DNA from: Phycisphaerae bacterium
GTDB lineage: Bacteria; Planctomycetota; Phycisphaerae; UBA1845; Fen-1342
NCBI GenBank assembly: GCA_016935035.1
Contig: JAFGRR010000068.1
Location: 1 to 14,050, forward strand
Length of the DNA: 14,050 nucleotides
Reading direction: 5' to 3'
The notes under the pieces were generated by a model. That model did not search any database and was not told the origin of the DNA. It saw only the letters and a list, made by a program, of their open reading frames with translations. Numbering within the stretch: the first letter of the stretch is position 1; each line of letters opens with the position of its first letter. The position numbers were made by a program, and so were the translations under genes. Shown here piece after piece: positions 6,049-13,757 of this stretch.

Positions 6049-8082
6049 TCAACTGATCGTACCGTTCTCGGCCTGCGTGATGTGCCAGGCGCGCAGCGTC
6101 TCGCCAACGGTCCAGGCCTGCGCCAGCGCACCGTTCGGCGTATGAGGCATGTCACCGTCGCAGACCTCACTCAGCGAGCCGACGCAATATGTTAGTAGTT
6201 GGTTGATGATCGGTTCAAGCAAAGCCCGCGCCCGGGCGCGATTGCGATACACCCGGTAGTGTGCCAGCACGAACGGCCCGAGCAGCCAGCCCCAGACCGT
6301 CCCGGTGTGATACGCCTCGTCGCGCGCCGTCTGATTACCGACATAATGACCGTGATACCCCGGCTCACCCTGTGCCAGCGTGCGCAACCCGCCCGGCGTC
6401 AGCAGATCACGCTCACAGACGGCCACGACCGCTTGTTGCTGGGCGGCATCCAGTGGTGAATGGTCGAGCGCAACGGCGAATATCTGGTTAGCCTGAATCC
6501 GCCCATCGACGCCATGCGGACCGTCGATCACGTCAAAACAGGCCTGGCGATCCGGGTTCCAGAATCGCTTGAAGGCGGCACGCGTTGTCGCCGCCATCTC
6601 CATATACTCCGACGCGTCTTTGCCCAGCAATTCCGCCCACCGCGCCAGGTTCATGAGCGCGTTGTACCACAGCGCACTCAACTCGATCGGTTTGCCCATG
6701 CGCGGCGTAATAACACGGTCGCCGATCTTGGCATCCATCCAGGTCAGATTCAACCCGGCTTGCCCACAGGCGAACAAACCGTCATCGGCAATGTGAATGT
6801 TGTGCCGCGTGCCACGCTGATGCCAGGCAATGATTTCCTGCACAACAGGGTACAGCTCGGCCAGCGTGCGCAGGTCGTGCGTCGCCCGTGCATACTGGTC
6901 AATTGCCCACAGATACCACAACGTCGCGTCGGCCGTGTGATACTCCGGCCTGTCTCCCTCGTCCGGGAAGCGATTCGGAATCAGGCCCTCGTTCACATAC
7001 CGTGCCCACGTCAGCAGGATCGCACGCGCGATGTCGGACCGGCCCGTCGTCAGTGTCAGGCCCGGCAGCGCCACCATCGTGTCGCGGCCCCAGTCGCTGA
7101 ACCACGGGTAGCCCGCGATCAGCGTATAGCCGTCCGCCGCCCCCACGATTGGACGCCGCACAATGAACTGATGCGCCGCGAGCACGAGCTGTTCAAGACG
7201 CTGGTTCCTATGCCGCGGCACGGCCGGGCTAAGCCGGCGCCACGTGTCCAGCCGCGCCATCGCGCGCCGTTCCTGGCGATCGTGCGCGTCAAGACCGCAC
7301 AGCTCCGGCTCGGCGCCGGCGGCCAGCAAGAAGGTCACGTCCGTGCCAGGTTCGAGCGCCACGGCACAGCACCCGACGCTGAGGTGATCCTCGAGGTGCC
7401 CATATCCGCGCTCGGCCTCAACAGGCAGGTAAAACTTGCGATACCACGTATGATCCGGCTCCCAGCACACCGGCTCGCTTACCCCGCGCTCGACACGCGC
7501 CAGCAACGGCACGGCCGACTCAAACGCCCTCACGCGCAGACTGGCGCCCTCGGCCGCCACATCCATCTGCCAATCGTCCGGTCGCGACAGCGCGTGGTAG
7601 TCGCGATAGTTAACGAACAGACGCGTACTGAGCGTCAACCGGGCGGCGTCCGGATCCAGTGAGTATCGCACATAGGTGGTGTTGCACCCATGCTCCATCC
7701 AGATGCATTTCGTCAAGGTGCAACCGGCCACGGCGAAACGCCACGTCGGAGCGCCACCGACGAGATCGAACTGCTCGATCCGCTCGCATCCGGCGGGCGC
7801 CTCGACGCCCGTGGTCCAGATGTTCGTGCACAGCGGATACATCGCGCCGTCGACAAAGACCGTCTCATCCAGCTTGCTCGCTAGCATCGTGCGGCCCAGC
7901 GGCGGACGCAGGGCGGCGACCAACAGACCGTGGTAACGACGCGTCAGCGCACCGGCGACGGTTCCCGACGCGAATCCGCCGATACCGTTGGTCACCAACC
8001 ACTCGCGTCTGATCGACTCGATGGCGTTGCGGCACAATGGGCCGGGAATGGTTATCTCGGGAAGCTTCCCCATGGGACTCAT
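6049..8082 (-). CDS. Archaeal-type glycogen debranching enzyme (amylo-alpha-1,6-glucosidase, GH133-like)
   Basis: Cytoplasmic enzyme of glycogen breakdown that removes alpha-1,6 branch stubs. The 677-residue product carries both expected domains. The N-terminal domain (about 1-290) opens with REWLVTNGIGGFASGTVAG at 26-44 and RRYHGLLVAA at 48-57. The C-terminal (alpha/alpha)6 catalytic domain (about 295-670) has YPWFSDWGRDTMVALPGL at 325-342, WMDAKIGDRVITPRMGKPIE at 448-467, DEAYHTGTVWGWLLGPF at 588-604 and GDMPHTPNGALAQAWTVGE at 643-661. All landmark blocks look intact and the length fits the single-function bacterial/archaeal type. It starts 14 bases after the stop of the signalling gene, so the two are probably co-transcribed. 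ATG 8082 abuts an AGGG; the ATG three codons on (8073) has this AGGG at better spacing, so either may be used. No glycogen synthase, branching enzyme or phosphorylase gene is in the window. Confidence 0.95.
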   Translation of the reverse strand: MSPMGKLPEITIPGPLCRNAIESIRREWLVTNGIGGFASGTVAGALTRRYHGLLVAALRPPLGRTMLASKLDETVFVDGAMYPLCTNIWTTGVEAPAGCERIEQFDLVGGAPTWRFAVAGCTLTKCIWMEHGCNTTYVRYSLDPDAARLTLSTRLFVNYRDYHALSRPDDWQMDVAAEGASLRVRAFESAVPLLARVERGVSEPVCWEPDHTWYRKFYLPVEAERGYGHLEDHLSVGCCAVALEPGTDVTFLLAAGAEPELCGLDAHDRQERRAMARLDTWRRLSPAVPRHRNQRLEQLVLAAHQFIVRRPIVGAADGYTLIAGYPWFSDWGRDTMVALPGLTLTTGRSDIARAILLTWARYVNEGLIPNRFPDEGDRPEYHTADATLWYLWAIDQYARATHDLRTLAELYPVVQEIIAWHQRGTRHNIHIADDGLFACGQAGLNLTWMDAKIGDRVITPRMGKPIELSALWYNALMNLARWAELLGKDASEYMEMAATTRAAFKRFWNPDRQACFDVIDGPHGVDGRIQANQIFAVALDHSPLDAAQQQAVVAVCERDLLTPGGLRTLAQGEPGYHGHYVGNQTARDEAYHTGTVWGWLLGPFVLAHYRVYRNRARARALLEPIINQLLTYCVGSLSEVCDGDMPHTPNGALAQAWTVGETLRAWHITQAENGTIS

Positions 8083-8096
8083 CCCTGAGCCTGCGC

Positions 8097-9818
8097 TTAG
8101 TTCTTGGACTTGCCGCTCAATGCCTGACGCGCCGCGCTCATCAGCATATCGACCTTGAACGGCTTGAACAGCACGCCAGACAGACCTTCCCGGCTGGCGC
8201 GCACGATGGAGTGATCGGGATCATACCCGAATCCGGTGATCAGTATGACCCGACAGTCGGGAGCGGTCTCTCGCACCGCGGAGAAAACTTGGTAGCCGTC
8301 GCAACACGGCATCTTGATGTCCGTGATCACCAGATCGAAGTGCTGCGCGCGGACCAAGCTGATCGCTTCCGCCCCATCCGCCGCTGTGGTGGTCACGGCC
8401 CCCGCCCGCGTCAGCACGTCGGCGATCGTCTCGCGAATGACGTCCTCGTCATCGGCGATCAGCACACGCTTGTTAGCGAGCAGCGGATCGGTCTCGGCCA
8501 TTTCATCCGCCATGCCGGTCAGTTTAACCGGCTTCCCCAGTGTGTGAATGCGTTTCCTGGCGTTCTCAACAATGTCAACGATGGCGTTCAGCCGCTTCCT
8601 CAGATCGTCGTGGCCAATATAGTCTTCAATGAGCGCGCTGACGTGCCCGACAATGTCATTCAGCGGAGCACCCAGCTCGGCCACCACGTCCGCCGCCACC
8701 TGCCCCGTCGTCGTATGACGCTCGACCGCCAGCAGTTGAAGCGTATTAAGCGCGATGGCGACATAGCGGCCAAAGATCTCGGCAAACTGCCGGTCATCCT
8801 CGGTGAACGCCGCCACTTCTTCCGACTCGACGTTGAGGGTCCCGATCACGCGGTCGTGCAAATGCAGCGGCACGGTCAGCGACGAGCGGCACGGGTCGAT
8901 GCCCGGCAAGACACGGGCATCGCGCGACACGTCGGGGCAGATGTACGAGCGTCCCGTCGCCGCCACGTACCCGCTGATGCCGTTGCCCTCGGTCGTCGCA
9001 TAGATTTGCCGCGTGCGAGATTGTGCCGACATGCCCTCGGCCAGCAGGACTTCCAGCCGGTTCGTCTTCTCGTCGAGCACACGCACGGTGAAGTGACGAA
9101 AACGCATGAGATCCCGGCTACACCGAATGATCCGCTCTTCGAGCAGGCGCAGACGCTCATTAACGTCCATCTGGGCCAGTGCCTCGGCGTCCAGCCGCAC
9201 GAGTTCGCGGCCGGCCTCGTCGATCGCGTTCAGCTTGCGCTCGAGCTGACGCGTGCGCGTAACGTCGCGCACCAGCACGACCGCCCGCTCGACGCGATTG
9301 TCCGCGTCAAAGATCGGCGAGGCAGTGACATCGAAGTACTGGTCGGAGGCGACGTCTATGCTGCGGTGGGATTGGATCGTGGAGTCAGGCGTGAGTTGGC
9401 GGGCCATCAGTTCGCGGCACATCTCTGCGGCTGCCAGCCGAATGGCCTCGATCGCGGCCGGTGTGTTGGCCTGGAACTTGGGGTTCGACCATATCAGGTT
9501 GCCGCCATGGTCCACCATGCACACGCCGTGCCCCATCGTCTCGAGGATCATGGCCGCCTGCGCCCGCCCGGTGGCCCGGGCCAGCGGCAGGAACTGATCA
9601 GACGTGCTGACGACCGCGTCGAAGTCTCGCGCATGCAAGGCGGCGAGCGCATCGTCGGCGGTCTCAATCACGCTGACCTCGCAGCAGGCGGATAGTGCCT
9701 CCCGCAAAAGCGCGGTCTTCGCGGGTGCCCCCAGAACGAGCACGCGGCGAATCTGGCCGGTGGCACGGTTGGCTGCGTCCAAGCTCGAAACCTCACAAAT
9801 GCCGAGCAACACAATCAA
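8097..9818 (-). CDS. Signalling protein: pseudo-receiver, PAS, GAF, degenerate DHp, receiver; no kinase ATPase domain
   Basis: The 573-residue soluble protein has, in order: a degenerate receiver-like domain (24-85), a PAS domain (88-190, with GVCMVDHGGNLIWSNPKF and the closing LVRDVTRTRQLE), a coiled-coil linker (190-235), a GAF domain (220-363), a helical stretch (370-430) and a C-terminal receiver (450-570). The receiver is complete: acidic pair D456/D457, phosphoacceptor D500, T528 and K552. The helical stretch reads VVAELGAPLNDIVGH and matches the H-box pattern HELRTPLNxIxGF, but with Ala380 in place of His. No HATPase N, G1 or G2 box exists. It therefore cannot autophosphorylate like a histidine kinase and is probably phosphorylated by a partner or acts as a sensor scaffold. 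The first possible start after an in-frame TAG is TTG at 9818; GTG at 9812 is an alternative. It is followed closely by the debranching enzyme gene. Confidence 0.88.
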   Translation of the reverse strand: MIVLLGICEVSSLDAANRATGQIRRVLVLGAPAKTALLREALSACCEVSVIETADDALAALHARDFDAVVSTSDQFLPLARATGRAQAAMILETMGHGVCMVDHGGNLIWSNPKFQANTPAAIEAIRLAAAEMCRELMARQLTPDSTIQSHRSIDVASDQYFDVTASPIFDADNRVERAVVLVRDVTRTRQLERKLNAIDEAGRELVRLDAEALAQMDVNERLRLLEERIIRCSRDLMRFRHFTVRVLDEKTNRLEVLLAEGMSAQSRTRQIYATTEGNGISGYVAATGRSYICPDVSRDARVLPGIDPCRSSLTVPLHLHDRVIGTLNVESEEVAAFTEDDRQFAEIFGRYVAIALNTLQLLAVERHTTTGQVAADVVAELGAPLNDIVGHVSALIEDYIGHDDLRKRLNAIVDIVENARKRIHTLGKPVKLTGMADEMAETDPLLANKRVLIADDEDVIRETIADVLTRAGAVTTTAADGAEAISLVRAQHFDLVITDIKMPCCDGYQVFSAVRETAPDCRVILITGFGYDPDHSIVRASREGLSGVLFKPFKVDMLMSAARQALSGKSKN

Positions 9819-9836
9819 GAAATCACGCCACGTTAC

Positions 9837-9865
9837 AGTCTAGGCATCGGGCGACTCCGATGCAA
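9837..9865 (-). promoter_or_regulatory. Promoter with embedded 7-bp palindrome upstream of the signalling gene
   Basis: On the minus strand TTGCAT (9865-9860) and TAGACT (9842-9837) are spaced by exactly 17 bases, placing the transcription start near 9830, about 12 bases before TTG 9818. A perfect inverted repeat, GCATCGG (9844-9850) and CCGATGC (9857-9863) around a 6-base spacer, covers the -35/-10 spacer and touches the -35. That is the usual position of a repressor operator. Alternatively the repeat is the stem of a terminator for the upstream rhomboid gene, though no T-run follows it. Confidence 0.4.
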
Positions 9866-9923
9866 GCGGTGCCGAAATGCCCTCCGGTGATTACCCGATG
9901 GCGTTTTCCCTGCCGCGAACCGC

Positions 9924-10757
9924 TCACGACCGCAGTCTAGCCCGTCGGGCAGCCTCCAAACGAGCCCTTTCCTCGTCCGTCAGCGAATCCAGACCGTGCT
10001 CCGTTATTTTTGCGAGAATGTCGTCGATGTCCGACGTGGTGTCCTGCTGGGTAGCCGGCGTCTCCAGGCGCGAGAACCGCGATCGCGCCGGCACTGCCCG
10101 CCGAGGCTGGCTGACCCGGATGATCGGTAGCGTTTCTGCCAGCGGCATCGCGACACAGCCGGCGATGACCGCGATCAGCCAGCCCGTACTCGCCGAGTGA
10201 TACAGCATGATGTTCAACCCGACGACGATGGCGCCGGCGATTGCCGCCAGCTTCCCGAAGTTGGCCAGTCTCCCCCAAAGCATCACCATCTCGTCGCGAA
10301 AGTGCCGCCACGCCGTCAGGCACCACGCCGCCAACGCCCCGACTGGATATGTCAACGGAACCAGGTCGGGACTCTTGAGCACCAACGCCGCGACATAGTA
10401 CGCCCCACCAGCCAGCAGGTTGCCGTACACGTACAACCGCAGCAACCGCCGCGTGCCCAACCGCCGTTCGATTCGCCCGCCAAGCACCCATGTCGCGTAG
10501 AGCACGATGATGATGGACCAGCCGGAGGTCGTGAACGGATGAGTAGCAATCGCCAGCGGGTGGTTTGCCCCACCAGTCAGCATCAAGTACCGCAGCGGCG
10601 AGTTCGGCGTATCCAACCGCGTCACGAACATCATGGCGAACGCCAGCACGTGCAACATCAGCAGTGTCATCGTCGCCGGTGGCGGCCAGTCAAACGACCG
10701 GCGCGTCTCCGCGCCAGTCTCACGCGACTCCGTGTAATCCCGTTCCCACCATGCCAT
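9924..10757 (-). CDS. Rhomboid-fold membrane protein, probably catalytically inactive, with DUF6576-like tail
   Basis: The 277-residue protein has a soluble N-terminus of about 25 residues, then about six hydrophobic helices. Rhomboid landmarks are clear: WVLGGRIERRLGTRRLLRLY at 90-109, matching the family W-x-F-G-x2-(L)E-x2-(L)G-(S)-x2 block, and the following GNLLAGGAYY. The catalytic helix, normally GASG, reads VGALAAW (139-145), so Leu142 sits where the Ser nucleophile would be. The later AHxGG motif aligns best with ASTGW (189-193), giving Ser190 in place of His. The C-terminus, DIDDILAKITEHGLDSLTDE at 243-262, fits the DUF6576 tail found on many bacterial rhomboids. Family members cut transmembrane substrates; this one probably binds without cutting. 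It lies 105 bases upstream of the signalling gene on the same strand and diverges from the UbiD gene. ATG 10757 lacks a strong ribosome site. Confidence 0.82.
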   Translation of the reverse strand: MAWWERDYTESRETGAETRRSFDWPPPATMTLLMLHVLAFAMMFVTRLDTPNSPLRYLMLTGGANHPLAIATHPFTTSGWSIIIVLYATWVLGGRIERRLGTRRLLRLYVYGNLLAGGAYYVAALVLKSPDLVPLTYPVGALAAWCLTAWRHFRDEMVMLWGRLANFGKLAAIAGAIVVGLNIMLYHSASTGWLIAVIAGCVAMPLAETLPIIRVSQPRRAVPARSRFSRLETPATQQDTTSDIDDILAKITEHGLDSLTDEERARLEAARRARLRS

Positions 10758-10787
10758 GGCGTTTTCCGCTCCAGTTGGTCCGACGAC

Positions 10788-10793
10788 ATTCTA
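10788..10793 (-). promoter_or_regulatory. -10-like hexamer of the rhomboid gene
   Basis: The minus strand reads TAGAAT, five of six matching TATAAT, 30 bases before the ATG at 10757, which is a usual leader length. No recognisable -35 lies 16-18 bases upstream. Confidence 0.3.
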
Positions 10794-10850
10794 TCGGCTT
10801 CGCGACACATGTGGGCGCCAGCGAGAACGTGAACGACGGGGCCGAGCCGC

Positions 10851-10856
10851 TATACT
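10851..10856 (+). promoter_or_regulatory. -10-like hexamer of the UbiD-family gene
   Basis: TATACT matches the -10 consensus at five of six positions and lies 34 bases before GTG 10891. A weak -35 candidate GTGAAC (10829-10834) stands 16 bases upstream. This also argues that the ATG at 10756, in the same frame, is not the start codon because it lies before the transcription start. Confidence 0.35.
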
Positions 10857-10879
10857 CCGCGTTCGTGGCACATCCCATG

Positions 10880-10884
10880 AGGAG
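10880..10884 (+). promoter_or_regulatory. Ribosome binding site that decides the GTG start of the UbiD gene
   Basis: AGGAG ends six bases before GTG 10891. It is one of few strong Shine-Dalgarno sites in the window. It sets the start 45 codons inside the longest possible frame, and the resulting N-terminus fits UbiD proteins. Confidence 0.6.
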
Positions 10885-10890
10885 CCCGCC

Positions 10891-12393
10891 GTGAGCAACC
10901 ATGATCTGCAATCGTTCGTCGCCGAGCTCGAATCGCGCGGCTGGCTGAAGCGTATCGCCGCCAAAGTCGATCCCGTGCTCGAAATCACGGAAATCGCGGA
11001 CCGTGTGACCAAAGCAGGCGGTCCGGCCCTGCTTTTCGAGAACGTCGCGGGCTCGGCCTTCCCATTGCTCATCAACGCCTTCGGGACGCGCGAGCGCATG
11101 TGCCTGGCGTTGGGAGCTGACAGCTTCGACGACATCGCCACCCGTATCCGCAACATCCTCAAGCCCGAGATCCCCACGACGCTCATGCAGAAGCTGAAGA
11201 AGCTGCCCGAACTGGCGCAGCTCGGGAGCCTAGCGCCGAAAATCGTCAAGCGCGGCCTGTGCCAGGAGGTTGTGCACACCGACGATGCCGACCTGCTCAG
11301 CCTGCCGGCGCTGAAGTGCTGGCCGCTCGACGGGCAGCCGCGTGACTTTGACGCCAGCGCGCAACCGTCGACGACGACCGGCGAACCCGGGCGCTACATC
11401 ACGCTCGGCAGCGTGTTCTCAAAACACCCCGAGACCGGCGACGGCAACATCGGCATGTACCGCGTGCAGTTGTTCGAGCCGAAGCTCGCTGCCATGCACT
11501 GGCACATGCACCACGACGGAGCGCGGCATTTCCGCGCATACCAGGCACGTGGCCAGCGCATGCCACTGGCGATCGCCCTGGGCGGGCCGGCGTTGATGCC
11601 GTATGCGGCGACCTGCCCACTGCCGCCCGGCATCGACGAGGCGCTCTTCGCCGGCTTCCTGCTGGGGCGGGGCATCGAGCTCGTGCCCTGCATCACGCAA
11701 CCGGACATCGCCGTGCCAGCGACAGCCGAATTCGTCATCGAGGGCTACGTTGATCCAGCCGACGAGCCGATCCTGGAAGGCCCGTTCGGCGATCACACGG
11801 GTTTCTACTCGCTCGCCGACTACTACCCGCGCTTTCACGTGACCGCTATCACGCACCGACGATCGCCGATCTACCCAGCGACGATCGTCGGCAAACCGCC
11901 GCAGGAGGACTACTGGCTCGGCAAGGCCACCGAGCGCATCTTCCTGCCGCTGCTTCAGACAATCGTGCCGGACATCATCGACTACAACCTGCCGATGTTC
12001 GGCTGCTTCCACAACTGTGCGTTCGTGCGCATTCGCAAGGAATACCCGTATCAGGCGCGGCGTGTGATGCACGCACTCTGGGGCGCCGGGCAAATGGCGC
12101 TGACGAAGATCATCGTCGTCGTGGACGAACACGTGGACGTGCACGACGAGAACGCCGTCTGGTTCCGGATGTGCAGCAACGTCGATCCACGGCGGGACAT
12201 CATGTTCACCGATGGCCCGCTCGACATTCTCGACCACGCCGCCCCGGTCTGCGGTGTTGGCTCCAAGATGGGTATCGACGCCACGCGCAAAATAGCCGGT
12301 GAGGGCACGATCCGAGCGTGGCCAGACGAATTGGAGATGAACCCGGCGGTCAAGGAACGTGTAACGCGGCGTTGGGCGGAATACGGGCTCTAG
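10891..12393 (+). CDS. ubiD: UbiD-family (prenylated-FMN dependent) decarboxylase
   Basis: Cytoplasmic decarboxylase family that uses prenylated FMN made by UbiX. Members act in ubiquinone or menaquinone synthesis or on other aromatic and unsaturated acids. From GTG 10891 the protein has 500 residues, typical for the family. The opening DLQSFVAELESRGWLKRI is characteristic. ILEGPFGDHTGFYS at 294-307 is the active-site block, with E296 and D301 at the positions of the conserved acidic residues. IVGKPPQEDYWLGKATE at 332-348 and IIDYNLPMFGCFHNCAFVRI at 362-381 are further signatures. The last block recalls the form proposed for futalosine-route menaquinone synthesis, so quinone synthesis is the best guess, though the substrate cannot be fixed from sequence. 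No ubiX/flavin prenyltransferase or other quinone gene is in the window. It diverges from the rhomboid gene. Confidence 0.92.
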   Translation: MSNHDLQSFVAELESRGWLKRIAAKVDPVLEITEIADRVTKAGGPALLFENVAGSAFPLLINAFGTRERMCLALGADSFDDIATRIRNILKPEIPTTLMQKLKKLPELAQLGSLAPKIVKRGLCQEVVHTDDADLLSLPALKCWPLDGQPRDFDASAQPSTTTGEPGRYITLGSVFSKHPETGDGNIGMYRVQLFEPKLAAMHWHMHHDGARHFRAYQARGQRMPLAIALGGPALMPYAATCPLPPGIDEALFAGFLLGRGIELVPCITQPDIAVPATAEFVIEGYVDPADEPILEGPFGDHTGFYSLADYYPRFHVTAITHRRSPIYPATIVGKPPQEDYWLGKATERIFLPLLQTIVPDIIDYNLPMFGCFHNCAFVRIRKEYPYQARRVMHALWGAGQMALTKIIVVVDEHVDVHDENAVWFRMCSNVDPRRDIMFTDGPLDILDHAAPVCGVGSKMGIDATRKIAGEGTIRAWPDELEMNPAVKERVTRRWAEYGL

Positions 12394-12515
12394 CGTCCCC
12401 CACGTCATGTCCGCTCCTCCGCCCCCAACAGAACCTGAGCGGCAGTGAGCGGGCCTTCGCATCCCCCGATCGGACACACCGGCACCGCAGTGGAGCGCGC
12501 CAGGCCGGCCGAGTA

Positions 12516-12524
12516 TGCTATAAC
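12516..12524 (+). promoter_or_regulatory. Extended -10 promoter of the secreted-protein gene
   Basis: TG-C-TATAAC fits the extended -10 pattern with five of six hexamer matches. The start would fall near 12531, giving a leader of about 42 bases. GGAG at 12561-12564 ends eight bases before ATG 12573. No clear -35 is present, which is common for extended -10 promoters. The rest of the gap after the UbiD stop (12394-12515) shows no convincing terminator. Confidence 0.45.
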
Positions 12525-12572
12525 GCTTCCGGTTGGCGAATACAGACCAACACTGGTTCCGGAGATACGACC

Positions 12573-13628
12573 ATGCGCACTTTCGTCGCTGACCACCGCA
12601 TCCACACAGTCATACTGGTCGCCGCCGCAGTGGCCTTGTTCACCGAGGCGACAAACGCCGCTGCCCCGCCTACCAACCAGCAATTGATCGCCGCGATGCC
12701 TCCTGGCACCGAAAGCGTGCTGGTCTGCCAAGTCGAGCCACTGCTGAGCGACAAGTCCGTTCTGAAGGATGCCTGCGCGAAATTCGTCCAGACTCCAACA
12801 GCGCTCGCCGGTTTCGTGCCGGAGAATACGCTCGGCCGGATAGTCCTTAGCGGACTGCCCGCCTGTGAACCCGTGGCGGTCGCTATCGGTGGAGCGAAGT
12901 TCGAGGTGCCCAATAGCGAACAGCCTGGCCCGTTCGATTACCGCGCCGTGTGGGTCTGCCGCAAACCGATCGCGCCGCTTGAGAAGCAGATCGAGGAATT
13001 GGGCGGCACCGCCCGCATAGGCACACTCGACGTCGATGACATCACCGTCTACATCTGCACGGCGAACGAAATGGCGGAGCAGGATGACGCCAAGAATTCC
13101 CGTGCTTTGCGGCGTCTGCCAGTGCTGGTAGCGTTCCCGACACCCCACACCGTGGTGATCGCACAGGCGCGCTCGGCCATCGACCACATGGTGCGGGCGG
13201 TGCGCTCGGAACGCGCCGAGATGACCGAGGGACAGAAGAGCGTCCTGCTTGGCCTGCCATTAGACGCCCCGCTGGTCCTGGTGCGTAAGTATGACCCGAC
13301 CAACGAGCGTGATGCGGCTTCACCGGTCAACCGCTGGCGTCCGAAGGCCCTCTGGGCTGACATCGAGAGCGTCGCACTGGCGTTTCCTGATCCGGCCGAG
13401 AACGCCTTCAAGATCCGTTGCCTGTCACCAAACCCGGACCGCGCCGTGACGTTCTACCGCTCGGCCGAGATGCTCTTCAATGTGCTGCCGGAGACAGAGT
13501 TTGAGTGGCAAACGACAACAGCCCACCAGAGCTTTTCCGCGGACCTGAAAGTGCGCGAGGAGGCCGCCGAGCGGGTGGATATGGCCAACGTCATCACGAA
13601 CCTGTTCGGCATCAACACTCGTCGCTAG
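12573..13628 (+). CDS. Secreted or periplasmic protein of unknown function
   Basis: Start ATG 12573 is chosen because GGAG lies eight bases before it and an extended -10 stands about 50 bases upstream; the frame is open further upstream but lacks signals. The 351-residue product begins with a signal peptide: basic start (MRTFVADHRI), hydrophobic core (TVILVAAAVALF at 12-23) and a likely cleavage after TNA at about residue 29. The mature part opens with QQLIAAMPPGTESVLVCQVEPLL, a pattern resembling planctomycete and DUF3352-like periplasmic proteins that begin with a 'Pro-x-x-Thr-x-x-Val' strand. This resemblance is an impression, not a family assignment. There are no further membrane helices, no lipobox and no obvious catalytic motif. 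Four cysteines lie in the first 140 mature residues. It follows the UbiD gene but has its own promoter, so a functional link is not implied. Confidence 0.85.
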   Translation: MRTFVADHRIHTVILVAAAVALFTEATNAAAPPTNQQLIAAMPPGTESVLVCQVEPLLSDKSVLKDACAKFVQTPTALAGFVPENTLGRIVLSGLPACEPVAVAIGGAKFEVPNSEQPGPFDYRAVWVCRKPIAPLEKQIEELGGTARIGTLDVDDITVYICTANEMAEQDDAKNSRALRRLPVLVAFPTPHTVVIAQARSAIDHMVRAVRSERAEMTEGQKSVLLGLPLDAPLVLVRKYDPTNERDAASPVNRWRPKALWADIESVALAFPDPAENAFKIRCLSPNPDRAVTFYRSAEMLFNVLPETEFEWQTTTAHQSFSADLKVREEAAERVDMANVITNLFGINTRR

Positions 13629-13721
13629 CGCCGCGCACCAGTTACCCTCGATCACCGGCACTGTCACGTTTTATGCTGTTTGCGACACGGGTTGTCCTTT
13701 ACTCGCGTCGGTATTTCCGTG

Positions 13722-13751
13722 TTGACATTCACCAAAGCCAATTGTTAGGGT
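13722..13751 (+). promoter_or_regulatory. Sigma-70-like promoter facing right
   Basis: A perfect -35, TTGACA (13722-13727), is followed after 18 bases by TAGGGT (13746-13751), with TG at 13743-13744 making it an extended -10. The -10 keeps the three most important positions (first T, A, last T). It is the only consensus -35 I noticed in the window. The start would be near 13758, pointing into a region without a conventional gene. Confidence 0.5.
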
Positions 13752-13757
13752 GACCAG

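Noticed and set aside
5721..6056. 111-codon plus-strand frame in the intergenic gap
   Set aside because: No ribosome site, no domain, it ends inside the debranching gene on the other strand, and its composition does not look coding.
6460..7662. 400-codon open frame opposite the glycogen debranching enzyme
   Set aside because: It is antisense to strongly conserved catalytic motifs; its composition is Arg/Pro/Gln-rich and it has no ribosome site.
8037..9695. 552-codon open frame on the plus strand opposite the signalling gene
   Set aside because: The minus strand encodes clear PAS, GAF and receiver domains. The plus frame is His/Arg/Val-rich with no domain and is a product of high GC in third positions.
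10756..10890. Upstream extension of the UbiD gene to ATG 10756
   Set aside because: The extra 45 residues are Arg-rich and unlike the family, the segment overlaps the rhomboid start and lies before the likely promoter, and GTG 10891 has a strong Shine-Dalgarno.
11419..12477. 352-codon open frame opposite the UbiD-family gene
   Set aside because: It is antisense to conserved UbiD motifs, and no domain is recognisable.
12318..12572. Upstream extension of the secreted protein into the UbiD coding region
   Set aside because: It would overlap UbiD by 76 bases and hide the signal peptide behind 85 unrelated residues; the ATG at 12573 has promoter and ribosome signals.
13741..13756. GTTAGGG as a possible integron attC core site
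   Set aside because: The seventh base breaks GTTRRRY and no matching inverse core or attC-like fold is present at the right distance.
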